Source of the DNA: Proteobacteria bacterium UBA1858
GTDB taxonomy: Bacteria; Pseudomonadota; Gammaproteobacteria; UBA4575
DNA length: 15,517 bases
NCBI GenBank assembly: GCA_002338385.1
Contig: DDIE01000004.1
Location: 2,265 to 17,781, forward strand
Direction: 5' to 3'
In this document: piece after piece, positions 1-7,723 of the stretch
Layout: every line of letters starts with the position of its first letter
Position numbering within the stretch: the first letter of the stretch is position 1
Translations under genes and position numbers: made by a program
The notes under the pieces: generated by a model
What the model was told of the DNA's origin: nothing
What the model saw: only the letters and a program-made list of their open reading frames with translations
The model's database searches: none

Positions 1-120
1 GTTTTTCTGTCAGGCATCACTCTGGAAGACGCGATCAGTAAACAACAGGTGCTGGATACTGCAGCACGTCAGGATGCTCTGCGTAACAATGAACAGACCA
101 TCGAATTTCAAACAATTTAG
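1..120 (+). CDS. iscR: IscR, Rrf2-family [2Fe-2S] transcriptional regulator (3' end only)
   Basis: Only the last 39 codons and the TAG stop are in the window; the gene begins upstream. The visible tail reads FLSGITLEDAISKQQVLDTA, which lines up with the E. coli IscR segment [20 protein letters not shown], and it sits directly before iscS as iscR normally does. IscR senses Fe-S cluster status through a [2Fe-2S] cluster and represses the isc operon when clusters are sufficient. The DNA-binding domain and the cluster-binding cysteines are outside the window, so neither can be checked. The very C-terminal tail diverges from E. coli, as is common. The identification rests on this short stretch plus gene order. 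Confidence 0.9.
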   Translation, partial: VFLSGITLEDAISKQQVLDTAARQDALRNNEQTIEFQTI

Positions 121-135
121 GCAAAGGAACAACTT

Positions 136-1359
136 GTGAGTGATACCAAATTACCTATTTATCTAGATTACAGTGCAACTACGCCAGTTGATCCACGTGT
201 GGCCAAAGCCATGATGGATTGTCTCACCTTAGAGGGAAACTTCGGTAATCCTGCTTCACGCAGTCATGCTTTTGGCTGGAGTGCCGAGCAGGCAGTCGAA
301 AAAGCACGCCAGCAAGTTGCCAGTCTGATCAACGCGGATCCTAAGGAGATTGTCTGGACCAGTGGTGCTACAGAATCCAACAACCTTGCCATCAAGGGCG
401 CGGCTCACTTCTACAGTAAGAAGGGTAAACACCTAATTACACTCAAGACCGAGCATAAAGCTGTGCTTGATACCTGTCGCCAGCTGGAACGAGAGGGCTT
501 TGAAGTGACTTATTTGGAACCACAAGATAACGGTCTGGTTGATCTCAACGTACTGCGTGCGGCAATCCGCGAGGACACGGTGTTAATCTCCATCATGCAC
601 GTCAATAACGAGATCGGTGTCATACAGGACATCGAAGCCATCGGTGAAATTGCCCGTGAGAACAAGGTTATATTCCATGTTGACGCGGCCCAAAGCCCGG
701 GCAAAGTGAAAATCGACATGCAACAGGCCAAAGTTGATCTACTCAGCTTGTCCGCACACAAGACCTACGGTCCTAAAGGCATAGGTGCATTATTTGTCAG
801 ACGTAAGCCACGTGTGCGTATCGAAGCGCAGATGCATGGTGGTGGCCACGAGCGAGGCATGCGTTCAGGCACTCTGGCGACTCACCAGATTGTCGGCATG
901 GGTGAGGCTTTTCATCTAGCGGAGCTGGAAATGGATGCCGAAAACGAGCGCATCAGGATGTTACGCGATCACCTGCTAAGTGGACTAAAAGATATTGAAG
1001 AGGTGTATATTAATGGTGATATAGAATCACGTGTGCCACATAACCTCAATATGAGCTTTAACTTCGTGGAGGGTGAGAGCTTGATTATGGCACTCAAAGA
1101 TATTGCTATCTCGTCAGGCTCGGCATGTACTAGCGCATCGCTGGAGCCCAGTTATGTATTACGTGCGCTCGGCCGTGATGACGAACTGGCACATAGTTCA
1201 CTCCGATTCAGCATCGGGCGATTTACCACTCAGGAGGATGTTGACCATGCGATTAGTGTGATTCGATCCGCGGTCAGTAAGCTGCGTGATTTATCACCCC
1301 TGTGGGATATGTATAAAGAAGGTATCGATCTAAAATCTATAGAATGGGCAGCGCACTAG
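136..1359 (+). CDS. iscS: Cysteine desulfurase IscS
   Basis: This PLP-dependent enzyme converts L-cysteine to L-alanine. It holds the released sulfur as a persulfide and passes it to IscU and to tRNA-thiolation partners. The protein is 407 residues against 404 in E. coli, with the family opening KLPIYLDYSATTPVDPRV at residues 5-22. The PLP lysine is K209 in SAHKTYGPKG and the persulfide cysteine is C331 in SSGSACTSASLEPSY, on the mobile loop typical of the IscS (group I) type. The C-terminal tail ending SIEWAAH is the part that contacts IscU in E. coli. The start is GTG at 136, with AGGAAC a few bases upstream and family-typical residues immediately after. It lies 15 bases after iscR, so it is surely co-transcribed. 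No anomalies were seen. Confidence 0.98.
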   Translation: MSDTKLPIYLDYSATTPVDPRVAKAMMDCLTLEGNFGNPASRSHAFGWSAEQAVEKARQQVASLINADPKEIVWTSGATESNNLAIKGAAHFYSKKGKHLITLKTEHKAVLDTCRQLEREGFEVTYLEPQDNGLVDLNVLRAAIREDTVLISIMHVNNEIGVIQDIEAIGEIARENKVIFHVDAAQSPGKVKIDMQQAKVDLLSLSAHKTYGPKGIGALFVRRKPRVRIEAQMHGGGHERGMRSGTLATHQIVGMGEAFHLAELEMDAENERIRMLRDHLLSGLKDIEEVYINGDIESRVPHNLNMSFNFVEGESLIMALKDIAISSGSACTSASLEPSYVLRALGRDDELAHSSLRFSIGRFTTQEDVDHAISVIRSAVSKLRDLSPLWDMYKEGIDLKSIEWAAH

Positions 1360-1388
1360 TCGCTGGCATAACAAATTAGGAGTCCAAA

Positions 1389-1787
1389 ATGGCATATGGT
1401 GAAAAAGTCTTAGACCACTACGAAAATCCGCGTAATGTGGGTTCATTAGATAAGGATGACAGCAGTGTGGGTACCGGTATGGTAGGTGCACCTGCGTGTG
1501 GTGATGTGATGAAGCTACAGATCCAAGTGGATCAAAATGGGGTGATTGAGGATGCTAAATTCAAGACCTATGGCTGTGGTTCGGCAATTGCTTCCTCCAG
1601 CCTGTTGACTGAATGGGTCAAAGGCAAAACACTCGACCAAGCCAGTCAGATCAAGAATTCTGAAATCGCCGAGGAATTAGCTTTGCCACCGGTTAAGATT
1701 CACTGTTCCGTGTTGGCTGAAGACGCTATCCAAGCAGCTATCAGTGATTATCAAAATAAGCAGGCCGAGCACAAGAAGAGCGCCTAG
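1389..1787 (+). CDS. iscU: Fe-S cluster scaffold protein IscU
   Basis: IscU is the scaffold on which [2Fe-2S] clusters are built from IscS sulfur before transfer to carriers and target proteins. The protein is 132 residues; E. coli IscU is about 128. The cluster ligands C37, C63 and C106 fall at exactly the E. coli positions, as do D39, whose substitution stabilises the cluster, and H105. The chaperone recognition motif LPPVK is intact at residues 99-103, just before the third cysteine, so HscA should bind it. A strong AGGAG ribosome binding site at 1378-1382 lies 6 bases before the ATG. The gene is 29 bases after iscS and 3 bases before iscA. The tail after residue 122 is Lys/Gln/Glu-rich and not conserved. 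Confidence 0.98.
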   Translation: MAYGEKVLDHYENPRNVGSLDKDDSSVGTGMVGAPACGDVMKLQIQVDQNGVIEDAKFKTYGCGSAIASSSLLTEWVKGKTLDQASQIKNSEIAEELALPPVKIHCSVLAEDAIQAAISDYQNKQAEHKKSA

Positions 1788-1790
1788 AAG

Positions 1791-2114
1791 ATGTCTATTT
1801 CGTTAACCGAGAGCGCCGCCGATCGGGTGCGTAATTTCCTTGCCCAACGTGGCAAGGGTGTCGGTGTGCGTCTAGGTGTCAAGACGACAGGGTGTTCGGG
1901 TATGGCTTACACCATCGAATTTGCCGATCAGGTCGACGACGGTGACGAAGTCTTCGAGCAGCGTGGTGTTAAAGTGATTATCAATCCCAAAAGTTTGGTC
2001 TACCTTGATGGGACTGAGTTGGACTTTGCCAAGGAAGGTCTTAATGAAGGGTTTAAATTCAATAACCCTAACGAAAAAGACCGCTGTGGCTGTGGCGAGA
2101 GTTTCACTGTATAA
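1791..2114 (+). CDS. iscA: A-type Fe-S carrier protein IscA
   Basis: IscA accepts clusters or iron and helps mature [4Fe-4S] proteins, mainly under aerobic conditions. At 107 residues it is the same length as E. coli IscA. The three conserved cysteines are C35 (TTGCSGMAY) and C99/C101 (CGCGESF), which fits the HesB/IscA family. Family relatives ErpA and SufA share these motifs, but the position between iscU and hscB settles the call as IscA. The ATG is 3 bases after the iscU stop, so the two are probably translationally coupled; the purine-rich end of iscU supplies a modest ribosome binding site. An 86-base gap follows before hscB. It contains no gene and no convincing terminator. Confidence 0.97.
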   Translation: MSISLTESAADRVRNFLAQRGKGVGVRLGVKTTGCSGMAYTIEFADQVDDGDEVFEQRGVKVIINPKSLVYLDGTELDFAKEGLNEGFKFNNPNEKDRCGCGESFTV

Positions 2115-2200
2115 GCTGTCTGTAGCCTCCACAGCGCAGTTAACATACTAATTTGCACGCTCATCGTTCACGCGTGTAATGATCACTGAGAGCAATAGAT

Positions 2201-2743
2201 ATGTATTTTGATTTCTCTCAAAATTACTTTGAGGTTTTTCAACTAGCGACCGATTATGTCATTGACCGTGCGGCGCTAAGCGACAATTACCAACAACTTC
2301 AAAGTCAATATCATCCCGATCGTTTCGTCAACAATAGTGAGCAAGATAAACGTCTGGCCATGCAGATCACCAGTTATATCAATGAGGGTCACAAGATTCT
2401 GCAAGATGATCAGATGCGTGCGCGCTACTTATTAGAACTCGCTGAAGTTGCGTTTGATGCAGAAAAAGATACCACCCAGGATATGGATTTTTTGCTGTCC
2501 CAGATGGCGCTCAGAGAGGCAATTGATGAGGTCGATAAAGATCCTGACCCGCTCACAGCGTTAGACGATTTGATGATTAAGGCAGCGGAACAAAAGAAAC
2601 AATTGAGCGCAACCTTTCAATGCAGTTATGCCAACCAGGAATGGGCACAGGCCAAAGAGGCAGTCTTGAAGTTGCAATTTTTTAAGCGCCTGCAACACCA
2701 GATCAGCAGCAAACAGGAAGCACTAGAAGACGAGTTACTCTAA
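2201..2743 (+). CDS. hscB: Fe-S assembly J-domain co-chaperone HscB
   Basis: HscB (Hsc20) is a specialised DnaJ-type protein that delivers IscU to HscA and stimulates its ATPase. The protein is 180 residues against 171 in E. coli. The N-terminal J domain carries the HPD motif at residues 38-40 (QSQYHPDRF), which contacts the Hsp70. The C-terminal three-helix domain binds IscU; the segment FLLSQMALREAIDEV near residue 100 matches the IscU-contact helix of E. coli HscB. The ATG at 2201 is preceded by GAGAG (2188-2192) with an 8-base spacer. The next gene, hscA, begins 3 bases after the stop, so the two chaperones are made together. The J domain begins a few residues later than in E. coli, which accounts for the extra length. 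Confidence 0.96.
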   Translation: MYFDFSQNYFEVFQLATDYVIDRAALSDNYQQLQSQYHPDRFVNNSEQDKRLAMQITSYINEGHKILQDDQMRARYLLELAEVAFDAEKDTTQDMDFLLSQMALREAIDEVDKDPDPLTALDDLMIKAAEQKKQLSATFQCSYANQEWAQAKEAVLKLQFFKRLQHQISSKQEALEDELL

Positions 2744-2746
2744 ATT

Positions 2747-4609
2747 ATGGCACTTCTACAGATATCAGAACCCGGTATGTCAACTGCACCCCACCAGCAT
2801 AAGCTGGCTGTGGGAATCGATCTAGGCACAACTAATTCGTTAGTCGCCAGTGTGCGCAGCGGTGTGGCCGAAACGCTGGCGGACGAACAGGCGCGCACCT
2901 TGCTGCCCTCTGTGGTGCATTATGCACCAGATCAGGCACCGCTGGTGGGTGCCGATGCCGTGCCCTATCAGGCCACTGATCCTGATAACACTATCAGCTC
3001 AATAAAGCGCGTTTTAGGTCGTGCTTTGACAGATATTCAAGCGCAGGACCACTGGTATCAATTCGCACCCAATAATGATTCGGTACCGCGCATTAAAACC
3101 GCTAAGGGAGCACTCAGTGCGGTTGAGATTTCCGCAGATATTTTAAGCGCACTTAAAACACGTGCCGAGCAGACGCTCGGAGATCAATTAACGGGTGCGG
3201 TGATTACCGTGCCGGCTTACTTCGATGATGCGCAGCGTCAGGCCACCAAGGATGCGGCGAAACTGGCGGGTTTGAACGTATTTCGACTCCTCAATGAGCC
3301 GACCGCAGCGGCCATTGCTTATGGTCTGGATCAAGCAGCAGAGGGCGTTATTGCGGTGTTTGATCTGGGTGGAGGTACGTTTGATATTTCCATATTGAGG
3401 TTGCGTAAAGGCGTGTTTGAAGTGCTGGCAACAGGGGGCGATTCCGCTCTGGGTGGGGATGATTTTGATGCTGCCATTAGCCACTGGGCGGTGCAGCAGT
3501 TACCGCCAGCACTGCAGTCTGATAGAGCTACCCTGAGACAGATCAGCTTGCAGGCGCGGCAGGCCAAAGAACAACTTACCCAGCAGCCAGCTGTTGATCT
3601 CAAACTAAGCCAGGAGTTAACTGTTGAATTGACCCTGGCTACCTTCGAGCAGTTAATCGAGCCCTTGCTAAAGAAAACATTAATTGCCTGCCGGCGTGCT
3701 CTGCGTGATGCTGACATGCGCCAGCAAGATATCGCTGAAGTCGTTATGGTCGGTGGGTCTACCCGCGTGCCACGGGTGCGCGAGGTAGTGGCAGAGTTCT
3801 TCCAAAAACCACTCCATACAGAGATTGATCCAGATCGTGTTGTTGCCATAGGTGCGGCTATTCAGGCAGATGTTTTGGCAGGCAATAAGCCCGGCGATGA
3901 GATGTTGTTATTGGATGTGATTCCGCTGTCATTAGGCATCGAGACGATGGGTGGTCTGGTGGAAAAAATCATCCATCGTAATACCACGATTCCGGTTGCA
4001 CGCGCACAGGAATTCACCACCTACAAGGATGGCCAGACAGCCATGCGTGTGCATGTCCTGCAAGGTGAGCGTGAACTGGTGTCAGACTGCCGTTCACTGG
4101 CTACTTTTGATCTTACCGGTCTGCCTCCTCTGGTTGCAGGTGCGGCCAGAATTAAAGTGACTTTTCAGATTGATGCCGACGGTTTACTCAATGTGAGTGC
4201 GGAAGAGCTGAATACCGGTGTCAGCGCCAAGATTGAAGTACAACCGTCATATGGCCTGTCGGATAGCGCAATTGAGGCCATGCTACAGGCCTCTATGCAA
4301 CACGCTGAACAAGATATGTTGCAACGATCCCTGCGTGAGGAACAAGTCGAGGCAGATCGAGTTGTTGAGGCACTGGACTCAGCGTTGGCGAAAGATGGTC
4401 AGCAGTTATTGAGTGCAGCTGAATTATCGGTCATCACCCAAGCACGAGACGCCCTAATAACCATCCGCCAGTCGACTGATCAGGCGCAACACATACAAGA
4501 TGCAATCAAGCAGCTAGAACAAGTCAGTGAGGAATATGTTGCACGGCGGATGAATCAAAGTGTGCGCTCAATGGTACAGGGCCGCAAATTGGAAGAACTG
4601 CAAGATTGA
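2747..4609 (+). CDS. hscA: Fe-S assembly Hsp70 chaperone HscA
   Basis: HscA is the Hsp70 dedicated to IscU: with HscB it uses ATP to drive cluster release to acceptors such as ferredoxin. The protein is 620 residues against 616 in E. coli. The N-terminal ATPase domain has the phosphate-1 motif GIDLGTTNS at 23-31 and phosphate-2 DLGGGT at 206-211. The interdomain linker LLLDV is at 387-391, followed by the peptide-binding beta domain (ETMGGLVEKIIHRNTTIP) and a helical lid ending in ARRMNQSVRSMVQGRKLEEL. The start at 2747 is preferred over the in-frame ATG at 2777 because the opening MALLQISEPG is identical to E. coli HscA. The gene is 3 bases after hscB, and its ribosome binding site is weak, which suggests coupling. 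Confidence 0.98.
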   Translation: MALLQISEPGMSTAPHQHKLAVGIDLGTTNSLVASVRSGVAETLADEQARTLLPSVVHYAPDQAPLVGADAVPYQATDPDNTISSIKRVLGRALTDIQAQDHWYQFAPNNDSVPRIKTAKGALSAVEISADILSALKTRAEQTLGDQLTGAVITVPAYFDDAQRQATKDAAKLAGLNVFRLLNEPTAAAIAYGLDQAAEGVIAVFDLGGGTFDISILRLRKGVFEVLATGGDSALGGDDFDAAISHWAVQQLPPALQSDRATLRQISLQARQAKEQLTQQPAVDLKLSQELTVELTLATFEQLIEPLLKKTLIACRRALRDADMRQQDIAEVVMVGGSTRVPRVREVVAEFFQKPLHTEIDPDRVVAIGAAIQADVLAGNKPGDEMLLLDVIPLSLGIETMGGLVEKIIHRNTTIPVARAQEFTTYKDGQTAMRVHVLQGERELVSDCRSLATFDLTGLPPLVAGAARIKVTFQIDADGLLNVSAEELNTGVSAKIEVQPSYGLSDSAIEAMLQASMQHAEQDMLQRSLREEQVEADRVVEALDSALAKDGQQLLSAAELSVITQARDALITIRQSTDQAQHIQDAIKQLEQVSEEYVARRMNQSVRSMVQGRKLEELQD

Positions 4610-4647
4610 TATTGCTGACCTAACTTTATTAAATGGACTAAAGCCAA

Positions 4648-4986
4648 ATGCCTAAAATTACTTTCATGCCGCATACACAAATCTGCCCTGAGGGAATGAC
4701 TGTTGAAGTTGATGCTGGAATCAGTATTTGTGATGCTGCACTGAGCAATGGAATTTCAATTGAGCATGCCTGTGAAAAATCCTGTGCTTGCACAACATGC
4801 CATGTATATGTGCGAGACGGCTTGGATTCGCTGGCCGAGGCGACTGAAAACGAGGAAGATTATCTCGACAAAGCTTGGGGGTTAGATCCTGATTCGCGAC
4901 TAAGTTGTCAGGCTTTGGTTGGAGAGCAAGATTTGACCGTAGAGATTCCAAAGTACACAATTAATCTAGTATCAGAATCACATTAA
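4648..4986 (+). CDS. fdx: Isc-type [2Fe-2S] ferredoxin
   Basis: This adrenodoxin-type ferredoxin gives electrons to cluster assembly on IscU/IscS. The protein is 112 residues, close to E. coli Fdx. The [2Fe-2S] ligands are C42, C48 and C51 in HACEKSCACTTCH plus C87 in SRLSCQ, all at the E. coli numbering. C46 is the extra non-ligand cysteine also present in E. coli. The segment YLDKAWGLDPDSRLSCQA and the end EIPKYTIN are family hallmarks. It follows hscA after 38 bases, with only a weak purine stretch before the ATG. C13 and C28 near the N-terminus are additional cysteines not assigned a role. The call is secure from both motifs and position. Confidence 0.97.
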   Translation: MPKITFMPHTQICPEGMTVEVDAGISICDAALSNGISIEHACEKSCACTTCHVYVRDGLDSLAEATENEEDYLDKAWGLDPDSRLSCQALVGEQDLTVEIPKYTINLVSESH

Positions 4987-5000
4987 TTGAGGCGATCAAT

Positions 5001-5201
5001 ATGAGCTTACGCTGGGCAGATTTTCTAGATATAGCGATAGAACTTGACGAGCATCATCCTGATGTCGACCCGCAATACATCCGCTACACCGATCTGCATG
5101 CCTGGATCTGTGCGTTAGCCAACTTTGATGACGATCCAGAAAAATCTAATGAAAGAATATTGGAAGCTATTCAAATGGCGTGGATAGACGAGCGCGACTG
5201 A
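5001..5201 (+). CDS. iscX: Fe-S assembly protein IscX (YfhJ family)
   Basis: IscX is a small acidic protein that binds IscS at the same surface as frataxin, binds iron weakly and modulates desulfurase activity. At 66 residues it is the same length as E. coli IscX. The conserved core YTDLHAWICALANFDDDPEKSNERILEAI matches the family, including the acidic DDDP stretch and the C-terminal WIDE segment. GAGG at 4988-4991 lies 9 bases before the ATG. It is the last gene of the isc operon, 14 bases after fdx, and is followed by a 181-base gap with hairpins and a promoter-like element. The gene is short, but the match is clear. Confidence 0.96.
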   Translation: MSLRWADFLDIAIELDEHHPDVDPQYIRYTDLHAWICALANFDDDPEKSNERILEAIQMAWIDERD

Positions 5202-5222
5202 TTATTTTGCCGGCCTAACTTC

Positions 5223-5243
5223 CTGTCCGCTTACAGCGGCCAG
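5223..5243 (+). terminator. Candidate terminator hairpin after iscX
   Basis: An inverted repeat reads CTG-T-CCGCT, loop TAC, AGCGG-C-CAG. This gives eight base pairs with a single internal mismatch, starting 22 bases after the iscX stop. It is followed by TATTAT rather than a run of T, so termination would be inefficient, and it may instead protect the 3' end of the isc transcript. Its position at the end of the operon is the main support. Confidence 0.35.
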
Positions 5244-5253
5244 TATTATCAAT

Positions 5254-5270
5254 CAGCGGCAGCGCCGTTG
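5254..5270 (+). other. Second small inverted repeat in the iscX-ndk gap
   Basis: CAGCGGC and GCCGTTG can pair over seven positions (one G-T wobble) around a three-base AGC loop. The repeat lies ten bases after the first hairpin and shares the CAGCGGC sequence with it. No T-run follows. It may act together with the first hairpin as a leaky terminator or RNA-stabilising element, or it may be chance in a GC-rich stretch. Confidence 0.25.
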
Positions 5271-5292
5271 CAGACTAAAGTCATTGATTTTA

Positions 5293-5321
5293 TTGCTATG
5301 ACGTTCACAGCCGCCTATTAT
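5293..5321 (+). promoter_or_regulatory. Candidate sigma70-type promoter for ndk
   Basis: TTGCTA (5293-5298; four of six matches to TTGACA) and TATTAT (5316-5321; five of six to TATAAT) are separated by 17 bases, the optimal spacing. Transcription would begin near 5328, giving a leader of roughly 55 bases before the ndk start at 5383. The site lies in the only sizeable gap between the isc operon and ndk, where a promoter is expected. No operator-like repeat overlaps it. Confidence 0.45.
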
Positions 5322-5382
5322 CCGCGTAGAATTCGCTGACAGATTAATACTAACCTCAACACCCGCCTACAGGAGACAAACA

Positions 5383-5811
5383 ATGGCCATGCAACGCACG
5401 TGTTCAATTATCAAACCAGATGCAGTCGCAAAAAACGTAATTGGTGAAATTTATGCTCGTTTTGAGAAAGTTGGTTTACGCATAGTTGCCGCCAAGATGA
5501 TGCATCTCACCAAGCAACAGGCCGAGTCATTTTATGCAGTTCACAAAGAACGTCCTTTCTACAATGATTTAGTCGCCTTTATGATGTCTGGTCCAGTCAT
5601 GGTGCAGGTGCTCGAGGGGGACGATGCAATCGCTAAGAATCGTGAGGTTATGGGTGCAACTAATCCTGCGGAAGCTGCGCCAGGCACCATACGGGCTGAT
5701 TTTGCCGATAGCATTGACGCCAATGCCGTGCACGGTTCGGACGCAGCTGAGACTGCCGCGGTAGAAATTGCTTTTTTCTTTGCTGAGGATCAGCTTTGTC
5801 CGCGCGTCTAA
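5383..5811 (+). CDS. ndk: Nucleoside diphosphate kinase
   Basis: Ndk transfers the gamma phosphate from ATP to (d)NDPs through a phosphohistidine, balancing the nucleotide pools. The protein is 142 residues against 143 in E. coli. The active-site histidine is H117 in NAVHGSDA, the same number as in E. coli. The opening RTCSIIKPDAVAKNVIGEIY and the GATNPAEAAPGTIRADF nucleotide-binding stretch are canonical, and it ends CPRV like the family. A strong AGGAG (5371-5375) lies 7 bases before the ATG at 5383; a second ATG two codons in is less well placed. The end overlaps the start of rlmN by 16 bases. The iscX-ndk-rlmN order is the one I recall from Pseudomonas. Confidence 0.98.
   Translation: MAMQRTCSIIKPDAVAKNVIGEIYARFEKVGLRIVAAKMMHLTKQQAESFYAVHKERPFYNDLVAFMMSGPVMVQVLEGDDAIAKNREVMGATNPAEAAPGTIRADFADSIDANAVHGSDAAETAAVEIAFFFAEDQLCPRV
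5785..5789 (+). promoter_or_regulatory. Ribosome binding site that fixes the rlmN start
   Basis: GAGGA, lying within the 3' end of ndk, is spaced 6 bases from TTG at 5796. An in-frame TGA at 5784-5786 excludes any earlier start. The later ATG at 5844 has no comparable site upstream, so this element argues for the TTG start. Confidence 0.6.
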
Positions 5812-6962
5812 ACTCAGCCAGTAGTCCTACCAACCTGGTTGGCATGAGTCGACCAGAACTGGAAGCGTATTTTGTCGCGCTCGGCGATAAAAAATTTCGC
5901 GCCCAACAATTATTACAATGGATCTACCAGCGCGGAGTAGTCAATTTTGCAGAGATGACTGATTTTAGTAAGTCATTACGCGCTCAGTTACAACACACAG
6001 CAGTCGTTAGCCTACCCAGCATCGAATCAGAACAGATCTCCAGTGATGGTACTATTAAGTGGCTGTTACGTGTCGCTGCCAAACCCGGTGAGCCGAGTAA
6101 TGGCATAGAAACGGTATTCATCCCAGAGTCTAATCGCGGCACGCTGTGTATCTCCTCGCAGGTGGGGTGTGCTTTGGATTGCACTTTCTGCGCAACTGCA
6201 CGCCAAGGCTTTAATCGTAATCTCACGGCGGCGGAAATTATCGGTCAAGTATGGGTTGCCGATCAGCGCTTACGAGAACTTTATGCAGGTAATAGCATGC
6301 TCACCAATGTCGTTTACATGGGTATGGGCGAACCACTGATGAACTTCAATAATGTGCTGCCCAGCATACATCTGTTATTGGAGGATCACGCCTACGGCCT
6401 CGGTAAGCGCAAGGTCACTGTCAGTACTTCTGGTGTCGTGCCCAAAATTGATCTGCTATCAGAGCATGTTGATGTCAGTCTGGCGATCTCCTTACATGCG
6501 CCCAATGATGAGATCAGAAATGAACTGGTCCCGTTGAATCGCAAGTTTCCTATCGAGGAACTCTTGCAATCATGTCGACGTTATCTCGCAAGTAAAAATA
6601 GAAAAGAGAGTGTGACCTTTGAATACGTTATGTTGGACGGCGTCAACGATAGTGATCTGCACGCGCACCAGTTGGTGAAGCGACTCAAAGGCATTCGTGC
6701 CAAAGTAAACTTAATTCCTTTTAATAGTTTCGACGGTTCTGGCTATCAGCGCTCTGCGCAAGCACAGATTGATCGTTTCAGCAGCATTCTTATGGCCAGC
6801 AAGATTATTGTCATTACTCGACGTCCACGTGGTGAGGATATTGCCGCAGCCTGTGGACAGTTAGCCGGTCAAGTGGTTGATAAAGCACATCGCGCCAATC
6901 ATTATGTCAGAATGTATGAACGATCGTTAATCAGTCGCAGGATAGATACCGAATGCGCATAG
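5796..6962 (+). CDS. rlmN: Dual-specificity 23S rRNA/tRNA (adenine-C2) methyltransferase RlmN
   Basis: RlmN is a radical SAM enzyme that methylates C2 of A2503 in 23S rRNA and A37 in some tRNAs. The protein is 388 residues against 384 in E. coli. The radical SAM [4Fe-4S] ligands are C125, C129 and C132 (CALDCTFC), numbered as in E. coli. The two mechanistic cysteines are C118 (TLCISSQVGC) and C353 (AACGQLAG). MGMGEPLMN and ISLHAPNDEIRNELVP are further family motifs. The start is TTG at 5796, preferred to ATG at 5844 because the family motif preceding the ATG (NLVGMS, like NLLDLN in E. coli) would be lost and because GAGGA sits 6 bases upstream. It overlaps ndk by 16 bases and pilF by 10, which suggests translational coupling. 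Confidence 0.97.
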   Translation: MSARLNSASSPTNLVGMSRPELEAYFVALGDKKFRAQQLLQWIYQRGVVNFAEMTDFSKSLRAQLQHTAVVSLPSIESEQISSDGTIKWLLRVAAKPGEPSNGIETVFIPESNRGTLCISSQVGCALDCTFCATARQGFNRNLTAAEIIGQVWVADQRLRELYAGNSMLTNVVYMGMGEPLMNFNNVLPSIHLLLEDHAYGLGKRKVTVSTSGVVPKIDLLSEHVDVSLAISLHAPNDEIRNELVPLNRKFPIEELLQSCRRYLASKNRKESVTFEYVMLDGVNDSDLHAHQLVKRLKGIRAKVNLIPFNSFDGSGYQRSAQAQIDRFSSILMASKIIVITRRPRGEDIAAACGQLAGQVVDKAHRANHYVRMYERSLISRRIDTECA

Positions 6963-7723
6963 TTATTTATCTCAGTGTACTATTTTTGCTTGGCTGCAGC
7001 GCGCAACAGACGGTGCCTGTCGAAAATGCCGAACTTAAATATAATCCCAAAGCGGCGCAAATAAACGTTCAGCTGGGTGCTAATTACATTGCCAGCAAAA
7101 ACTATCTGGCGGCCGATGAGAAATTAAAACGTGCACTGCAGCAGGATCCAAAATCATCCAAGGCACACTGGGTATATGCAATTTTGCAGGAAAAACTGGC
7201 GCAGCCGGAAGCGGCTGAAACGTATTATCGAAAAGCGCTTAAGATAGACAATAAAGACACTAGTGGCATGTATAACTATGCGACTTTTCTATGCCGACAT
7301 AAGCGTTATCAGGCAAGTGCCGGCTATTTTCAGCAGGTACTCGCGGATCCTTTGTATCCCTCTCGTGCGACCGCTTTTCTACGGGCCGGTTTATGCACCA
7401 TGGAAATACCTGATTACAGCGCCTCGCAGCACTATTTCGAGGAAACGCTTAAGTTACAAAACAATCAGCGTGTGGCCTTGTACCAACTCGCTAAATTAAA
7501 TTTCAAGACCAAAAAATATGTTCAAGCCAAGCACCACATAGCGGGGTTTGAATCCGTATCTGAACATACCCAGAGTTCTTTATTGTTGGCCTATCAAATA
7601 GAGCATGCCCTCGGCGACACAGTGGCTGCTCAAGAATATGCAGATATGCTCAAACACGATTACCCAGATTCGCAAGAAGTACAACTACTGGTTGAGTCAG
7701 CTGATGAAACACAAGACAAATGA
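6953..7723 (+). CDS. pilF: Type IV pilus biogenesis lipoprotein PilF/PilW (TPR pilotin)
   Basis: This outer-membrane lipoprotein is needed for assembly and stability of the PilQ secretin of type IV pili. The protein is 256 residues. The signal peptide ends in a lipobox FLLGC with the lipidated cysteine at C15; serine at +2 predicts sorting to the outer membrane. About six TPR-like helical repeats follow, with clear ones near residues 36-67, 70-101 and 104-131. The location between rlmN and rodZ is the place of pilF in Pseudomonas (pilW in Neisseria nomenclature). The start overlaps the rlmN stop by 10 bases and the end overlaps rodZ by 20. TPR proteins diverge fast, so the name leans on the lipobox, the length and the context. 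No other pilus gene is in the window. Confidence 0.88.
   Translation: MRIVIYLSVLFLLGCSAQQTVPVENAELKYNPKAAQINVQLGANYIASKNYLAADEKLKRALQQDPKSSKAHWVYAILQEKLAQPEAAETYYRKALKIDNKDTSGMYNYATFLCRHKRYQASAGYFQQVLADPLYPSRATAFLRAGLCTMEIPDYSASQHYFEETLKLQNNQRVALYQLAKLNFKTKKYVQAKHHIAGFESVSEHTQSSLLLAYQIEHALGDTVAAQEYADMLKHDYPDSQEVQLLVESADETQDK

Noticed and set aside
2115..2135. GCTGT/ACAGC inverted repeat directly after iscA as a possible terminator.
   Set aside because: The stem is only five pairs with an 11-base loop and no T-run, and hscB-hscA clearly belong to the same operon.
3331..3849. A 172-codon open frame on the minus strand within hscA.
   Set aside because: It lies wholly inside a well-supported gene, its protein is rich in Ser/Arg with no recognisable motif, and it looks like a codon-bias shadow.
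7605..7703. An upstream in-frame ATG that would extend RodZ by 33 residues.
   Set aside because: It would overlap pilF by 119 bases, and the added residues do not resemble RodZ; ATG 7704 gives a normal N-terminus before the helix-turn-helix.
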